A DNA stretch of 62,423 nucleotides from JBFGCT01 sp041581055. Its GTDB lineage: Bacteria; Actinomycetota; Acidimicrobiia; Acidimicrobiales; Ilumatobacteraceae. The notes beneath the pieces are model-generated. The model worked only from the letters and a program-made list of their open reading frames with translations. It did no database searches and had not been told where the DNA came from. The first letter of the stretch is position 1. Each line of letters begins with the position of its first letter. This document shows, one piece after another, positions 50,076-59,568 of the stretch. Made by a program: the position numbers and the translations under genes. The stretch is taken from the NCBI GenBank assembly GCA_041581055.1, contig JBFGCT010000002.1, forward strand, positions 1 through 62,423, read 5' to 3'.

Positions 50076-50210
50076 TGTCCCACCGGCCGAGTTCGCCGCT
50101 CGCTGCGTTGCCGCTCCTCACCGCAGGGCAGGGCTGCGCAGTCGTCGCCGCGCCTTGCGACCGACGAACTCGACTCGACGTCGACACCCCGAACGTTCAC
50201 GGTCACGGCA

Positions 50211-50720
50211 CTAGGTCTCGGTCGGCTCGGTGACGGCGGGGTCGCGCTCCCAGCCCTCGTTCTGCAGCGTGACGCTCTGGATCGCCACCGCGTTCCCCGA
50301 CGCATCGAGCTCGGGGAGTGCCGTGTACTCCGAGACCCAACACCGATGGACGATGTAGGAGTACGCAAGCGAACCCTGCAGGTTGAACACGTCGATCGTG
50401 ATGTCCTTGCGGAAACCGGCCAGCGACATGTCGGCGTCCGAGCTGAAGTTGTTGACGAGGTTCGCCCAGTCCTCGAACGCGGGGTCGTGCGTCAGCCCCT
50501 TCTCGAGGGTGATCGCCTCGTAGGACGTCTTGCCGGGCAGCTTGCGGCCGTGGCTCGGGTCCGCGCCCTCCCTCCAATCGACCACCTCGGTGGTCTTCTT
50601 GAGAGCGCTGCACTTGTTGAGCCCGGCGACGACCAGCCCGTCCCACTTCACGTGGAACTTGAAGTTGCGGTACGGGTCGAAGCGCTGGGTGTTGACGGTG
50701 AATTGCGGGGTGCGTGCCAT
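50211..50720 (-). CDS. gp19-like tail tube protein
   Basis: A 169-residue tube protein of the T4 gp19/Afp1 family: YRNFKFHVKWDGLVVAGLNKCSALKKTTEVVDWREG is the N-terminal signature, and the later KDITIDVFNLQGSLAYSYIVHRCWVSEYTALPELDASGNAVAIQSVTLQNEGWER is also typical. Hexamers stack into the rigid inner tube. It follows the sheath gene by 19 bases. Confidence 0.88.
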   Translation of the reverse strand: MARTPQFTVNTQRFDPYRNFKFHVKWDGLVVAGLNKCSALKKTTEVVDWREGADPSHGRKLPGKTSYEAITLEKGLTHDPAFEDWANLVNNFSSDADMSLAGFRKDITIDVFNLQGSLAYSYIVHRCWVSEYTALPELDASGNAVAIQSVTLQNEGWERDPAVTEPTET

Positions 50721-50739
50721 TGGTGGTTCTCCTTGTCGG

Positions 50740-52686
50740 TCAGCCCGACTCGCCGGCCTTCTGTGAGATCTTCACGACGACGAACTCGGCCGGCTTGAGC
50801 GGTGCGAATCCGACCAGGATGTTGACGATGCCGTTGTCGATGTCGATCTGGCTCGTCGTCTCGGAGTCGACCTTGACGAAGAACGCCGCCGCGGGGGTCG
50901 ATCCCTGAAACGCCTCCTGGCGGTAGAGCGACATCATGAAGGCGTTGAGGTTCAGCCGGAGCTGAGCCCAGAGCGGTTCGTCGTTCGGTTCGAACACCGC
51001 CCACTGGATGCCGTTGAAGATGCTCACGCGCAGGAAGATCGCGACCCGGCGCACCGCGGTGTACCGCCACTCCGGATCGGAGCTCATCGTGCGTGCGCCC
51101 CACAGCACCGTTCCGGAGCTCGTGAACCGGCGGATCACCGACACGCTCTTCGGATGGGTGTTGAGCCCGCCTTGCTGCACGTCGGTGAGCTCGGTCACCA
51201 GTCCGACCGCACCGCCGACGAGCACCTGCGTACCCGCCGGCGACTTCCAGACGCCTCGCCGCTTGTCGGTTTGGGCGTAGAGGCCGGCGACGAAGCCCGA
51301 CGGCGGCACCGGGATCGGCTCGGCGCCGCCGTTGGGGTCGAGCATCCGCAACCACGGGAAATACACCGCGCCGTAGGAGTTCGGCACGTTGATCGCGTCG
51401 CGCCAGGCCTGGGCGTCGACCAGCGTGCTGTCGGTGATGCTCATGTCGGCGATGAAGAAGCAGTCGCTCAGCGGCCGGGTGAAGCAGTAGTTCATGCCGG
51501 CGTCGGCGATCGCCTCGCTGCCCACGCCGGGGACGGCGATCAGGCTGACATCGCTGATCGCGTCGAGCAGGTTGAACGCGTTGATGTAGTCGAGGTCTTG
51601 GGGCGTGGAACCGTCGTCGCCGGCGGTGACGGCGGTGACCGCGCCGGCGACGATCGCGTCGCCGAGCAGGTAGAAGGCGCCGGGCGCCGTGTCGGGCGGC
51701 CGGAGATCGGCCGCACCGCGCACGGAGCGGCTGCCCGCGAGCAGTCCGAGCTGACCGGCGGCGGTGGTCGTGGGGTCGAGCCCGTCGCGAACCTCGACCG
51801 ACGACCCGGTCGACGCCGCGCCCGACGTGATCTGGATCTGATTCGTCCCGGCGCCGACCGCGGCGACGGTGGCCGCGCTGTACGCGGTGGCGGCCGTCGT
51901 CGTGCGCAACGGGACCAACGCCTGCACCGCCGGCTCCATCGCCGCGGCGATGTCGGTCGGGCTGGTGAGGTCGACGGCGGCCAGCGCGGTCGTCAGGTCG
52001 AGATCCTGGAATCCGTCGCCGTCGATGCTGATCCGCAGCACCCGCTCGGTGGCGCCCAGGAACGGGCCGGCTCCGGTGAGCGGCGTGCCCTCCAGGAAGC
52101 CGGCGATCTCGTTGGTGGTCGCCGCGTTGGTCTCGACGCGGATGTAGTTCGAACGGCTGTTGACGATGTTCTCGACGTAGCCCGCCACGTCGGCCGGGTC
52201 CATCGTCAGCCCGGTGAACGTCTCGAGGAGCATCGGCTCGGTCAGCCCGGTCCCGAACTCGTGGACGGACAGGTCGAAGGTGTTCTCCGGGTCGACGGAG
52301 TTGGCGGCGTCGATCGTGACCTGGAGCCGGTTGCCGAATCCACCGGCCGAGCTGGCCGCGATCGTCATCGACGTCTGCGGCGCTGGTGCGCGGTCGTTGA
52401 TCGTGACGTCGGCGGTGATCGGCGAGTTGGCGACCCGTCCGACGTAGCACTTGGAACCGCCGTTGTTGAAGAACTGGAACACCGAGTGGGCGAGGTAGCC
52501 CGACGTCAGGAACCCACCGTACGTCGTCTGGAACTCGGTGAAGTTGAAGATCTGGGTGACGCGGTCGAACGGCCCGCGCTCGGCGACGCCGAAGAAGGCG
52601 GCCGTCGAGGTGCTCGCGGCCTGGATCGGCCGGATGCCGCTCGACACCTCCTCCATGTAGACACCGGGATACGAAACGTTGGTCAT
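50740..52686 (-). CDS. Contractile tail sheath protein
   Basis: A 648-residue sheath. The start SYPGVYMEEVSSGIRPIQAASTSTAAFFG and the C-terminus (NLNAFMMSLYRQEAFQGSTPAAAFFVKVD, VNILVGFAPLKPAEFVVVKIS) are diagnostic for phage/eCIS sheaths. The middle has an inserted variable domain (about residues 90-320) that should face outward. ATG 52686 has AAGGAAC upstream; an earlier ATG in frame at 52704 would sit on top of the ribosome site. Confidence 0.88.
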   Translation of the reverse strand: MTNVSYPGVYMEEVSSGIRPIQAASTSTAAFFGVAERGPFDRVTQIFNFTEFQTTYGGFLTSGYLAHSVFQFFNNGGSKCYVGRVANSPITADVTINDRAPAPQTSMTIAASSAGGFGNRLQVTIDAANSVDPENTFDLSVHEFGTGLTEPMLLETFTGLTMDPADVAGYVENIVNSRSNYIRVETNAATTNEIAGFLEGTPLTGAGPFLGATERVLRISIDGDGFQDLDLTTALAAVDLTSPTDIAAAMEPAVQALVPLRTTTAATAYSAATVAAVGAGTNQIQITSGAASTGSSVEVRDGLDPTTTAAGQLGLLAGSRSVRGAADLRPPDTAPGAFYLLGDAIVAGAVTAVTAGDDGSTPQDLDYINAFNLLDAISDVSLIAVPGVGSEAIADAGMNYCFTRPLSDCFFIADMSITDSTLVDAQAWRDAINVPNSYGAVYFPWLRMLDPNGGAEPIPVPPSGFVAGLYAQTDKRRGVWKSPAGTQVLVGGAVGLVTELTDVQQGGLNTHPKSVSVIRRFTSSGTVLWGARTMSSDPEWRYTAVRRVAIFLRVSIFNGIQWAVFEPNDEPLWAQLRLNLNAFMMSLYRQEAFQGSTPAAAFFVKVDSETTSQIDIDNGIVNILVGFAPLKPAEFVVVKISQKAGESG

Positions 52687-52732
52687 CGAGCCAGTTCCTT
52701 GCATGTCGGCCCGTGGTCCGGGCGGTGGGTGG

Positions 52733-53089
52733 TCACTTCCGAGAACCGCTGGACGCCGCAGCGGTGGACTTCTTCGCCGTCGACTTCTTCGCCGTCGACT
52801 TCTTCGCCGTCGACTTCTTCGCCGTCGACTTCTTGGCGGTCGACTTCTTGGCGGTCGACTTCCGGGCCGCCGGCGCGTCCGCGTCGATCGTGATCAGACG
52901 CCGTTCCAGGAGCCGGGCGATGCGCGGGTTCCCCGACGTCGGCGGGCCGTCGCCGGTGTCGGTGGCCAACCGCACCTCCGCCACGTCCACCGCGGTCGCC
53001 TCGCGCGGCCCGAGCTGCACCGTTCGCCCGCTCGACAACCGCAGGAGCACGTTGTTGTCGGTCTGATTCGTGATCTTGCAGTTGGGCAT
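52733..53089 (-). CDS. Small protein with lysine-rich KKSTA tail, first gene of the eCIS operon
   Basis: 118 residues. A beta-rich N-terminal half (CKITNQTDNNVLLRLSSGRTVQLGP, EVRLATDTGDGPPTSGNPRIARLLERRLITID) resembles small eCIS proteins preceding the sheath. The last 45 residues are six tandem KKSTA repeats after RKSTA, followed by AAASSGSRK. Such tails are strongly basic and histone H1-like, so binding of nucleic acid or another acidic surface is possible. There is no clear ribosome site, and the gene may be leaderless. Confidence 0.72.
   Translation of the reverse strand: MPNCKITNQTDNNVLLRLSSGRTVQLGPREATAVDVAEVRLATDTGDGPPTSGNPRIARLLERRLITIDADAPAARKSTAKKSTAKKSTAKKSTAKKSTAKKSTAKKSTAAASSGSRK
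52767..52856 (-). repeat. 15-bp tandem repeat (KKSTA)
   Basis: Six 15-bp units close to GACTTCTTCGCCGTC (plus strand), the last two with GGCGG in place of CGCCG, plus a decayed seventh. They encode the KKSTA tail. Near-identity of the first four units suggests recent expansion. Confidence 0.88.
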
Positions 53090-53109
53090 GAAGCCAGGTT
53101 TGCGGGACG

Positions 53110-53138
53110 CCGTTACGCCACAGTCACCAATCCGTCAC
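53110..53138 (-). promoter_or_regulatory. Three GTGAC-type repeats at 11-bp spacing ahead of the eCIS operon
   Basis: On the minus strand GTGACGG (from 53138), GTGACTG (from 53127) and GTAACGG (from 53116) are spaced exactly 11 bp apart, as in SARP-binding sites. The first gene of the eCIS operon starts 20 bases further on, but no good -10 box is seen between them. Confidence 0.5.
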
Positions 53139-53268
53139 CCAATCGGCCGTCGGCCCGCTACCCGGAGTGCTGACTTCGGCAAACTTCGAGCACGCTGAGC
53201 GGCAACAACGTAGTGTTGCTCCCGAGTGGCGGTCGTCATCGTCCGGAACGGGTGATCGTCACTCGACC

Positions 53269-53300
53269 GTGACGCGGTAGTGACACGGCGATCGCAGAAT
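53269..53300 (+). promoter_or_regulatory. Two GTGAC repeats and -10 box in front of the SARP gene
   Basis: GTGACGC (53269-53275) and GTGACAC (53280-53286) are 11 bp apart, and CAGAAT (53295-53300), a fair -10 box, starts 8 bases after the second. That is the usual geometry of SARP-activated promoters. Transcription would start near 53307, ahead of ATG 53331. Confidence 0.5.
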
Positions 53301-53330
53301 CACATTGTCATGTCCCGGAGTTCGAGCACG

Positions 53331-54110
53331 ATGTTGCGACCACCTGCGAATACAGGGCACGGTCAGCGATCAGCGCTCCGCGTGCGGCGGGTGGCGACTC
53401 GGCGGCATTGCACGGACGAGACCCCCCGCGTCACGTTGATGGGCGGTTTCGCCCTGTCGTGCGAGGGCACGGACGTCCGCACGACGCCTGTCGTCCAGCG
53501 ATTGATTGCTCTGCTCGCGCTGCAGGAGCGCGCCGTCTCGCGCGTCTACGTGGCGGGCAGCCTCTGGCCGCGGCACTCCGAGCGGCGCGCCGCCGGCTCG
53601 CTGCGCTCCGCGATCTGGCGAACGAATGACGTCTCGCGTGATCTGCTCACGTCGGACGGTTCGAGCATCGGCCTCAGACCGGACGTGGTGGTCGACAGCC
53701 GTGAGTTGCTCGCCGAGTCACGGCGCGTGCTCGATCGGTCGGCGAGCCGCTCGGCGATCGACATCGACCTGTTCTCCCACGACCTGCTGCCCGATTGGTA
53801 CGACGACTGGGTGCTGTTCGAGCGGGAACGGTTGCGTCACGTGCGGTTGGCGACGCTCGAGCGGCGCGCCGCCCAGATGGCGGGTTCCGGCGACTACCTG
53901 GCCGCACTTCATGCCGGGACCGCCGCCGTCCAGTCCGAGCCGCTCCGGGAGAGCGCCCACCGCGTGCTCGTCGAAGCCCATCTCGCCGCCGGCAACGTGG
54001 CCGAGGCGATCCGCCAGTTCGAGCTGTACGCGAAGATCCTCGCCGCGGAGTTGGGCCTCGCACCGTCACCGCTGATCACCGATCTCGTCCGGCCGTACCG
54101 CGAGCGATGA
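53331..54110 (+). CDS. SARP/BTAD transcriptional regulator
   Basis: A 259-residue regulator. The N-terminal OmpR-type DNA-binding half (PRVTLMGGFALSCEGTDVRTTPVVQRLIALLALQ, VYVAGSLWPRHSERRAAGSLRSAIWR) precedes the bacterial transcription activation domain (EAHLAAGNVAEAIRQFELYAKILAAELGLAPS). ATG 53331 is preferred: GGAG lies upstream, and longer forms (GTG 53280, ATG 53310) would overlap the proposed promoter. It diverges from the eCIS operon and is the obvious candidate to activate it. Confidence 0.8.
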   Translation: MLRPPANTGHGQRSALRVRRVATRRHCTDETPRVTLMGGFALSCEGTDVRTTPVVQRLIALLALQERAVSRVYVAGSLWPRHSERRAAGSLRSAIWRTNDVSRDLLTSDGSSIGLRPDVVVDSRELLAESRRVLDRSASRSAIDIDLFSHDLLPDWYDDWVLFERERLRHVRLATLERRAAQMAGSGDYLAALHAGTAAVQSEPLRESAHRVLVEAHLAAGNVAEAIRQFELYAKILAAELGLAPSPLITDLVRPYRER

Positions 54111-54117
54111 CGCGGCG

Positions 54118-54327
54118 GTGACACGCGCCCGTTTCGATGGGCATGTGGACCCGCCCGACGGTGCGCTGGTGATCGGGGTGTGGGTCGACCGCGAGACGGC
54201 CGACCCCCGCTTTCGCGTCACCCTCTCGAACGCGGCGTCGGGCACGCCGCCGACCGTCGTCTATGAGACCTCGATCGATCGCGTCACCGACCTGGTGGAG
54301 CGGTGGCTGCGGGCGTTCGTCGACTGA
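54118..54327 (+). CDS. Small hypothetical protein
   Basis: 69 residues from GTG 54118, 7 bases after the SARP stop. Composition is beta-strand-like at first (LVIGVWVDRETADPRFRVTLS) with a helix at the end (VTDLVERWLRAFVD). No family is recognised. Coding bias and the tight spacing support a real gene, but ribosome-site evidence is weak. Confidence 0.5.
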   Translation: MTRARFDGHVDPPDGALVIGVWVDRETADPRFRVTLSNAASGTPPTVVYETSIDRVTDLVERWLRAFVD

Positions 54328-54399
54328 CCTCCGACACCCGCGCTGCCACATCACGCTGCCCGAGTGAAGGTGACATCGGGCCGGCGCGGCCGAGCGGCA

Positions 54400-55563
54400 T
54401 CACCCTTCGGGTGGGGCGATCTCCGGGTCGCCGACCTCGTCGACGGTGGCGGTCTCGGGTGCTTCGATGTCGAGGGCTTCGTAGAGAGCGTTCAGTGTGT
54501 TTCGAGCTGGTTCGCTCAGTGCGGTGCCGAGCTGGACTTCGAGGGCCGCGATCGACTTCAGCATCGCTGCCTTCTGACGAAGTTCGGCTTGTTGCGCGGC
54601 ATTGACGCTTTGTTGGCGGGCGACGTCGACCTCGTCATCGAGACGGCGCCCGACCAAGGACTTGAGCGCGTCGACGAAACGGTCGAGAATCTGCCGGACG
54701 GCCTCCGCCGAGTAGCCGCCCAACAGCGCGAGTACCGGGACGGTGAACGATGAGGCTGACACGCCGTCCTCGGTGGTGTCCGCGCCGGAGACCGGCAGCA
54801 CTACCGCCAAGACGGTTCCCGCCGCCAATCCAAGTACGAACCGCGACCAGTACGACGGAGTCAGAGCCGGGTCGAATGACCGTCGATGGACGTATCGGTT
54901 GGCCGTCGAGAGCGCATAGAACGCACCGCCGAGCGCACTGGCGGCGAGGAGTACGGCGGTATTGGCCGCGGCCTGGTTCCCAAGCACCTCGGCGCCGGAG
55001 AAATCAGTCTTGCGGATGAACACGACCACGATGATGAGAGACGCCACGGCCACCGCCATCATCTGGCGAATGAGCTGGATCTGACCGAAGTACGGTACGA
55101 GTAGATTGTCTCTCTTGAATCGGATATACCGAAGAGACTGCGGCGTCGCCGGAGCGACGAGCGAGACCAACTCTGCGTGCGCGGTGCGAAGTTGCTCCAA
55201 TTGCTCGTCGGTCAGTTGCCGCGCATTCGCACGATCGTCGAGCCAACGGAAGACATCCGCTTCAAACCGGTGTGCGGTGCTCAGCGTGAGAACCGATGGA
55301 GACTTCCCAATGGAAACCGCGTGTCCAGCCATCGCAACCACTTCCATTGCGATGCGAATTGCCACGTTGTTGGGTTCCGCTTCGTTCAGCACGTTCCAAT
55401 CGCGATACGTCACCCCCAGGTACTGAATAACGAGGTATGCCACTGCTGCGGTCGCCGGAATTGTGACCGCGGCCCAATTCGGGCCGGCTGCCGACCAGAC
55501 GATCACTGACACCGCGCCCGCGACGAGAACCGTGACGACAGCCGGAATCGCGAACTTCTTCAT
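54400..55563 (-). CDS. Hypothetical membrane protein
   Basis: A 387-residue integral membrane protein with helices near residues 7-27, 31-48, 172-190, 206-224 and 250-268. An intracellular helical stretch lies between the second and third, and a further cytoplasmic coiled region (VDVARQQSVNAAQQAELRQKA) closes the chain. No family is recognised. ATG 55563 has GGAGGGTGG before it; the reading frame above it is shadow. Confidence 0.75.
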   Translation of the reverse strand: MKKFAIPAVVTVLVAGAVSVIVWSAAGPNWAAVTIPATAAVAYLVIQYLGVTYRDWNVLNEAEPNNVAIRIAMEVVAMAGHAVSIGKSPSVLTLSTAHRFEADVFRWLDDRANARQLTDEQLEQLRTAHAELVSLVAPATPQSLRYIRFKRDNLLVPYFGQIQLIRQMMAVAVASLIIVVVFIRKTDFSGAEVLGNQAAANTAVLLAASALGGAFYALSTANRYVHRRSFDPALTPSYWSRFVLGLAAGTVLAVVLPVSGADTTEDGVSASSFTVPVLALLGGYSAEAVRQILDRFVDALKSLVGRRLDDEVDVARQQSVNAAQQAELRQKAAMLKSIAALEVQLGTALSEPARNTLNALYEALDIEAPETATVDEVGDPEIAPPEG

Positions 55564-55747
55564 CGCCCACCCTCCGCGTGGCTCACACGCTGGGCCTACC
55601 ACCTTTTCACGAAGCACTGAGGCCGTCAAGCGGTTCTTCGGGCACCGACCCCGGCCGGCAGCCGCCGACGGCCCGAAACGTCGGTGGAATGGCCCACTCG
55701 AGTCTTCGATGCGACGATTGCGGGGAGTTGTCGACCGTCGATACCGG

Positions 55748-56581
55748 TCAGCGAACCGCCCGCCCACTCTCGATCATCGCCGCCAACAACTCCTTCACCA
55801 GCTTGGCGCCGAGCATGGCGGTCATCTCGTTGATGTCGCGCTTCGGATTGATTTCGACCACGTCGGCGCCGACGAGCCAGGCGCCGGGACACATGGCGAC
55901 CTGGTGGATCAGGCCGAGCACCTGACGAGTGGTCAGGCCCCCTGGCTCGTGGTGCGACACACCGGGCGCGAATGCTGGGTCGAGCCCATCGACGTCGATC
56001 GAGATGTAGACGTCGCCGTCGATCGGCGGGAGCACACCGTCCCAGTCCGCCGCGGTGTGGATCTCGACGTCGAACCTCTCGGCCTGCGCAGCTTGGTGGG
56101 CGGTCAGCGTCCTGATCCCGAACTGCACGAGCCGGCTGGCGAGCCGAGCCTCCATGATCCTTGCGAACGGGCAGGCGTGGCTCAGCCGTTCGCCGTCGAG
56201 ATGGTCGTACAGGTCGGGGTGTGCGTCGATGTGCAGGATCGTGACGTCGGCGTGCCGAACGGAGAGTGCTTCGACGAGCGGAAACGTGATGAGGTGATCG
56301 CCTCCGAGCGCGACGAGGCGGCCGCCGTCGGCGCCGAGCGTCGACGCGGCCGCTCGGATCTCGTCACACGCCGCTCGCGCGTCGTTCGGGAGATCGAGGT
56401 CGCCTTCATCGGTCCAACTGCGGTTCGCGGGATCCAGATCGACGCCCCGCTCGCTCGTCCAGTTCGCTGACCCGCAGTGCAGCGCGCCGCGTACCGCCGC
56501 AGGCGCTTCCGCCGGTCCGGCCATGAACGACGACGACCCGTCGAAGGGAACGCCGATCAGGGTCGGTGCAAGGCGCCCCAC
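55748..56581 (-). CDS. Agmatinase/arginase-family ureohydrolase
   Basis: A 277-residue hydrolase with the complete dimanganese signature: GGDH (in LGGDHLITF), DAHPDLYD, and SIDVDGLDPAFAPG, plus the earlier GVPFDG start. Members cleave guanidino groups from agmatine, arginine and related compounds. HEPGGLTTRQ is typical of agmatinase-like proteins, but the exact substrate cannot be read from the sequence. No operon partner is visible. Confidence 0.85.
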   Translation of the reverse strand: MGRLAPTLIGVPFDGSSSFMAGPAEAPAAVRGALHCGSANWTSERGVDLDPANRSWTDEGDLDLPNDARAACDEIRAAASTLGADGGRLVALGGDHLITFPLVEALSVRHADVTILHIDAHPDLYDHLDGERLSHACPFARIMEARLASRLVQFGIRTLTAHQAAQAERFDVEIHTAADWDGVLPPIDGDVYISIDVDGLDPAFAPGVSHHEPGGLTTRQVLGLIHQVAMCPGAWLVGADVVEINPKRDINEMTAMLGAKLVKELLAAMIESGRAVR

Positions 56582-56653
56582 AAGACTCCTCCCAGCCGTC
56601 CCCGTCGGGTATCGGTCGGTCGATCTCCGGTCCGGTCGGTTGTCGCCATCCCC

Positions 56654-56959
56654 CTAGTTTGTGTGAATCGCCGCCGAACGTCCAGCCGCAACGACGTGGA
56701 GGCGCCCACCCGCCGTGGCCGTATCGACGAAGAGGTCGAGCCCGACAGATCTGCAGTTTCCGCGGCATGGCAGTAGCTTTGGCTCACCTAGCAAGTGTGG
56801 TTCGAGGTAGGGGAGGAGGGGCCGCCAGCGAGTGTGGTCGGCGGGCGCGCCGTGCACGACGACGAGTGGCGGTCCACCGCCGCTTTGCCAGACAGCGATC
56901 TCGGTGCCGTCCCGGGACGTCACCCGCAACGTCGGAGAGGTCATCACCAAGACATTCAT
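56654..56959 (-). pseudogene. Truncated alpha/beta-hydrolase
   Basis: Beginning at ATG 56959, the frame reads LRVTSRDGTEIAVWQSGG, then PLVVVHGAPADHTRWRPLLP and YLEPH. This is the normal N-terminus of an alpha/beta-hydrolase, including the oxyanion-loop VHG. Homology ends near 56795; the nucleophile elbow, acid and histidine are all missing, and the frame continues as unrelated sequence to the stop at 56654. It is a decayed gene. Confidence 0.6.
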
Positions 56960-57032
56960 ACGCCCACGGGGCGGCGACGACAAGCGCCAGAACGGGCGCC
57001 GGTTCCGCACAGGCCGCCAACCGTGGCCGGCA

Positions 57033-59410
57033 TCACTCGTCCCGGAGCGCCTCGGTCGCGTTGTGTTGTGCCGACAACCATCCGGTGAGGGTGCCGACCA
57101 TCGCGGCGGCGAGTAGCGCCGCCGCGACGCCGGCAGCAAAGAACAGCCACGGGATGGTCGCGGTGTCGACGATCCCGAGTTGGTCGATCGCCGCCTCCCA
57201 CACCGACCGCCCGAGTATCACCCCGAGCGGGGCGCCGACGAGCACGCCGATCGTCGCGATGGTGAGGGCCTGCCACACGACGACTGCGACGCGCTGAACC
57301 ACGAGCCCGATCGCCCCCAGTACGGCCGATTCATGGCGCCTCCGCGTGGTCGACAGCATCAGGAAGTGCACGAGGCCGATCACACCGAGGACGCCGAGAA
57401 AGACGGCCAGTGCCACGAGGGTCGGGCGGACGAGTTCGAGCCGCTCCACCAACGCCGGTGGCGAGGCGTAGTTCAGCTCGTCGGGTGTCAGGCCGTAGTC
57501 GTCGGCCAGGATCCGCGTGACGTCGTCCGGTTCGAGATCCGGGGCGTACTTGAGCGTCAGGATCGGGAAGCTCTCCGAGCCGATGAGCGCCTGCAGACCG
57601 TCGGGCGTGGCGATCAGGCCTCTGCCCGGCGTGGCTTGGTCCGGGATCACCGCGACGCCGACCACCTCCAGGCTCTCGGCGGCGCCGCTCATGCCGGCCA
57701 CCTCGAGGCGGTCGCCGATCGCCACGCCGTGCCTGGCCATCGTCTTCTGGCCGGCGGCGATCTCGCCCCGCGATGCAGGCGCGCGTCCGGCAAGGTACGT
57801 CATCGGCATCGAACCCGACAGCACATCCATCGCACACAGCAACGTGTTGTGGCCGCCGACCTTCGCTTGACCGCACGACGCGATGCCGACGGCGGCGAGC
57901 ACGGGCTCTTCCGCCAGCGCGGTGAAGAGTGGCTCGGGATCATCGATGCTGATGTCGGCGTCGACGTCCCAGGCCCAGCCGTAGCGGGCCGGGTCGTCGG
58001 CCGTCGTGCGCTGGCTGACGGTGAAGACGGCGATGGCGAACACGCCGGTCACCCCGAGCGCCGTGCCGAGCAGAGCCGACGCCGGACGGACGGTCGAGCG
58101 GACCCGATTCGGGACGAGCACCAATCCCGACCCGATGGCTGCGGACAACGGCAGACCCCGCCGCAACCCGGACCGTCGAACGCGCGAGTCGGTGCGGCGC
58201 GCATCGTCACCGGCGCGCACCGTGCGAGTCGCGCCATGACCGCCGAGGCCGACACGAAGGCGAGCAGCACCAGCGAGCCCGCCGCGAGCACGAGCCAGTC
58301 GACGCGGACTCCGGGGTGTGGCTCGGCCAGCCGGCCGGCGCCTGTGGGGAAGATCGGCGACAGGGCGGCGGCGGCGATCGCGCCGACGGCGATGCCCACG
58401 CCGCCGGCGAGCGCGGGCGGGAGCGCCAACGCGAGGGCCGTCTCGCGATCGCGCATTCCGAGGGCTCGGGTTACTGCGACCACGCGCCCGCTGTCGGCCA
58501 CCTGACGCCCGACGACTTGGCCCAGCGCGATCAGCCCGGCGACGGCGGCCAGGAGCGCGAAGACCGCGAGCCCGGCTGCAATGATGCGGACGGTGCTGCG
58601 AACCGGTCCGAGCTCGAGTTCGGGATCGGCGAAGAAGGTCTGGGCCCGCCCCAGCGCGCCCGACACTGCGTCGATCGCGGCCGGGACATCGACATCCGCC
58701 TCGCCGTCGAAGAGGAAGTAACCGTCGGAAACGCCCACCTGACCCAGGTACGCAGCCGTATCGGGCGACGCCAAACCGAACCCGAAGCTCGGATCATCCG
58801 TGATGGTCTCGCGAAAGATCCCGACGACCGTGAAGGGAATCTCCGGACCGTCGTGGACGATCTCCGACGTCTGCCCTCGCAACAGGGCATCCATGGTCTC
58901 GATCGAGAGGGTGGGGGCGACGAACTCGTCGCCCACCTGCAGTCCGAGGCGGGACGCCGTCCCGGCGTCGATCACCAACTCGCCGCGGCCATCCACAGCG
59001 GGCAGACGGCCGTCGCGCACCGGCCCGGTCCACCCCGATTCGAGATAGCGGCCGTCGAGATCGGTACCGATCGACATGTACCACGAGCCGTCGCCGGGCC
59101 CGATCGGCACGAAGATGTTGGCGATCGCGATCGCCCGATCGACGCCGGGGAGCTCCTCGAGTGCGTCCACCCCTGCACCGAGCCGGTCGGGATCGCCGGC
59201 GTTGGTGGTGAGGTAGGCGCCGACGGCGTACGCGGGCCGATCCGCTTGGGCGAGCATCCGGTCGACGACCGTCGCCGTGCGGCGGGCTCCCGCGGCTGCG
59301 GTCATCGTGGCACCGCTGACGAGCGCCGCCACCGCCACGATGACGACGATCGTCGCGCGACGCCGGCGCGCCTCGGCCCTGGCGAGCGATGTGACGGCGC
59401 CGAGTCACGT
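57033..59410 (-). pseudogene. FtsX/MacB-type ABC permease, disrupted by a frameshift
   Basis: Two adjoining minus-strand frames make up one permease of about 770 residues. The 5' part (59338 down to about 58220) has ATMTAAAGARRTATVVDRML, a periplasmic MacB-like domain and three helices. The 3' part (58220 to 57033) continues with SGLVLVPNRVRSTVRPASALLG, a second periplasmic domain and three more helices, ending NATEALRDE. The switch lies near 58200-58235 and requires a one-base shift. The first helix also lacks a good start codon (the frame opens after a TGA near 59411; first GTG 59338). No ATPase gene accompanies it. Sequencing error is possible. Confidence 0.7.
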
Positions 59411-59568
59411 CAACGGCGCGCCCCCCACGGGTCCGCGCGTGCCGACCTCGCTCTGCCCATGCCTCCAGGGTAAGCATCACGGCCCGGGTGAGCGAGGGGG
59501 TGGGCCGGTGTCCGCTCGTCGTGCCAGCACCACCTACCGTCGGCTCAGGAGTCGCGCCGCGAAGTCAG

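Noticed and set aside
53280..53330. Upstream starts (GTG 53280, ATG 53310) for the SARP gene
   Set aside because: They would overlap the proposed repeats and -10 box, lack ribosome sites, and add residues outside the DNA-binding domain.
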